Shown here one piece after another: positions 7,085 to 7,307 of a DNA stretch of 7,307 bases (positions are counted from its first letter, which is position 1; each line of letters starts with the position of its first letter). The position numbers and the translations under genes are program-made. Source of the stretch: BM520 sp964474455 (GTDB taxonomy: Bacteria > Bacteroidota > Bacteroidia > Bacteroidales > BM520); the NCBI GenBank assembly GCA_964474455.1, contig CAYYSU010000067.1, positions 1 to 7,307 of the forward strand, written 5' to 3'. Under the pieces are notes generated by a model. That model did no database searches, was not told where the DNA came from, and worked only from the letters and a program-made list of their open reading frames with translations.

Positions 7085-7307
7085 GTTACTATAAAAACAC
7101 ATACAATTTCTTTTACTAATGCAAAATTTGTTACTAATCAGTACCAAATAAAGAAAATAATTAGGGTTTATGAACAGTTCTATAAATAAATGTTTGTAAC
7201 TATCAGATATTACAGTGTTTAAAGGCTCTTAGAATAGTCTATTTAGTGTTTGCTGATTGTGATTTATCAAATACGCTACTGTAGAGATGCTGATTTTAAA
7301 AACCAGT

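Larger units (their letters stand above)
6950..7307. other. Gene-free AT-rich upstream region at the right edge
   Basis: No gene can be supported here on either strand. The minus-strand frame that runs into the large gene is open from 7147, but it lacks coding character before the signal peptide. Contents are a C7 run on the plus strand (7005-7011; G7 in the leader of the minus transcript), the weak promoter-like match and the small inverted repeat described separately. No tRNA, terminator or attachment site was seen in 7148-7307. Confidence 0.6.

Noticed and set aside
6950..7147. Upstream 66-codon extension of the front part of the large gene to an ATG at 7147
   Set aside because: The signal peptide begins exactly at the ATG at 6949; the extension would bury it, and its composition is that of AT-rich leader DNA.
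7121..7148. Second promoter-like pair (AAATTTTG with TTTG upstream on the minus strand)
   Set aside because: The spacer is only about 15 bases and the first position of the -7 element is wrong, so it is weaker than the match at 7052-7084.

Overview
The window looks like part of a Bacteroidota chromosome that makes secreted, surface-type proteins. Both large proteins end in a recognisable type IX secretion system (T9SS) type A C-terminal sorting domain (a YPNPA or SPNPA start, a PAGVYFY or PAGTYIF core, and a GKVVV or GKLII end). Both begin, where a start is present, with a signal peptide ending in Ala-Gln. The DNA is AT-leaning, and the two genuine gene ends use TAA. I cannot place it below the phylum level.

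Layout. All confident genes lie on the minus strand, so the order of transcription is right to left. About 358 bases at the right edge are AT-rich and hold no gene I can support; they form the upstream region of the first gene, with a weak promoter-like match and a small inverted repeat beside the start codon. Next comes a very large secreted-protein gene (6949 down to 1886). A single in-frame TGA at 6251-6253 interrupts it and splits it into a 232-residue signal-peptide-bearing front part and a roughly 1450-residue rear part. Read across the TGA, it would be a 1687-residue protein: signal peptide, BNR/Asp-box propeller, right-handed beta-helix-like region, alpha-helical module, T9SS sorting domain. 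A 55-base gap containing a 10-bp hairpin follows. Then comes a 536-residue secreted protein made of seven WD-like or propeller-like units plus a T9SS sorting domain. The last ~220 bases on the left hold the possible 3' tail of a plus-strand gene that runs off the edge, and then convergent intergenic DNA.

How they fit together. The two genes are codirectional and closely spaced, with no visible promoter between them, so they may be co-transcribed as a pair of T9SS cargo proteins. Neither has a visible catalytic signature; an adhesive, matrix or surface-display role is an inference from architecture only.

The main points for a second look are the in-frame stop in the large gene (same frame on both sides, so a substitution rather than an indel) and a run of ten G in the coding strand of the 536-residue gene. 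Gain or loss of one base in that run would give a stop within a few codons. No RNA gene, CRISPR array, complete mobile element or replication origin was seen.
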